Under the pieces are notes generated by a model, which had not been told where the DNA came from, ran no database searches, and worked only from the letters and a program-made list of their open reading frames with translations. DNA of 64,000 nt from Janthinobacterium sp. GW458P (GTDB taxonomy: Bacteria; Pseudomonadota; Gammaproteobacteria; Burkholderiales; Burkholderiaceae_D): contig NZ_NEGZ01000001.1 in assembly GCF_002127585.1 (NCBI RefSeq), positions 130,345-194,344 of the forward strand, given 5' to 3'. Position numbers and translations under genes: made by a program. Position 1 is the first letter of the stretch. Each line of letters begins with the position of its first letter. This document shows positions 63,826 to 64,000 of this stretch, in pieces.

Positions 63826-64000
63826 TTATTTCAAATGATCGGAGATCAGTTTCGTCATTTCAAACATGGAGACTTGGGCTTTGCCGCCGAAAACTGCTTT
63901 CAGCTTGTCGTCCGCATTGATCATGCGGCGGTTGGCCGGATCTTGCAGATCGAGTTTTTTGATGTAATCCCATACCTTTTTGGTCACTTCCGTGCGCGGC
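63826..64000 (-). CDS. SWIB/MDM2-domain protein, C-terminal part
   Basis: Only the last 58 codons are inside the window, reading from the right edge to the TAA at 63826-63828. The visible part, TEVTKKVWDYIKKLDLQDPANRRMINADDKL and AVFGGKAQVSMFEMTKLISDHLK, is the second half of a SWIB domain. Small SWIB proteins in proteobacteria and chlamydiae are thought to bind chromatin-like DNA structures; their role is not settled. The N-terminus, often Lys/Ala-rich, lies beyond the window. Confidence 0.88.
   Translation of the reverse strand, partial: PRTEVTKKVWDYIKKLDLQDPANRRMINADDKLKAVFGGKAQVSMFEMTKLISDHLK

Noticed and set aside
1-64000. CRISPR arrays, tRNA or rRNA genes, insertion sequences, prophage genes
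   Set aside because: I saw no regularly spaced direct repeats, no transposase or integrase frames, and no rRNA segments. tRNAs cannot be fully excluded by eye; a tRNA-finding program would decide.

Overview
The window is high-GC DNA (estimated by eye at well over 60 percent) packed with genes. Gene content and family style suggest a betaproteobacterium of the Oxalobacteraceae (Janthinobacterium, Massilia or Duganella type). Pointers are the KdpFABC-DE set, a TorF-type porin, a DUF3141 / phosphotransacetylase / acetate kinase operon, ProRS with RppH, and dispersed GGGTCAG and GTCGGATTA repeats. The taxon is an inference, because no rRNA is present.

Layout. 1-5059: end of an outer-membrane efflux protein, then a periplasmic adaptor, a double-ATPase ABC exporter and a second ABC-2 permease (YhiI/RbbA/YhhJ type). 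5107-10010: DUF3141 hydrolase, MaoC-phosphotransacetylase and acetate kinase. 10226-13829: a secreted Ala/Lys-rich protein, an M43-type metalloprotease with a seven-repeat propeller and an apparently shifted N-terminal frame, a small unknown protein and a small LuxR-type regulator. 13928-23807 (minus): parE-hscC-two J-like proteins-parC, so a specialised Hsp70 system sits between the two topoisomerase IV genes, with a LexA-like box upstream. 24182-32404: a small membrane ORF, kdpF, A, B, C, D, E, with a KdpE-like box in front. 32549-37619: porin, a degenerate ParA-like protein, a DapA-family enzyme, a small protein, a class I amidotransferase and a Tat-exported alginate-lyase-like protein. 37616-41545 (minus): a Fur-like box, a single-chain FecI-FecR fusion and a TonB-dependent receptor. 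41788-47111 (minus): YbdK ligase, antiporter, VWA protein, GNAT, MoxR. 47332-54235: two c-type cytochromes and a denitrification/NO module (norR, nirK, ric, qnorB) with GT-N7-AC sites and a sigma-54 promoter. 54238-57851 (minus): a Tle3-like type VI lipase and its partner, without VgrG or an obvious immunity gene. 57952-64000: DUF1841, lipoprotein-type Mqo, rppH, proS, a lytic transglycosylase and the end of a SWIB protein.

How parts work together. The kdp cluster is a complete K+-limitation response, with sensor, regulator, pump and probable operator. The NO block lets NorR, on NO binding, activate sigma-54 transcription of nitrite reductase, NO reductase and Fe-S repair. The iron block is a cell-surface signalling unit in which sigma and anti-sigma functions are one protein. 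The least ordinary items are that fusion, the LexA-like box and HscC/J genes inside the topoisomerase IV operon, the orphan Tle3 pair, the shifted metalloprotease frame and the lipoprotein-type malate:quinone oxidoreductase.
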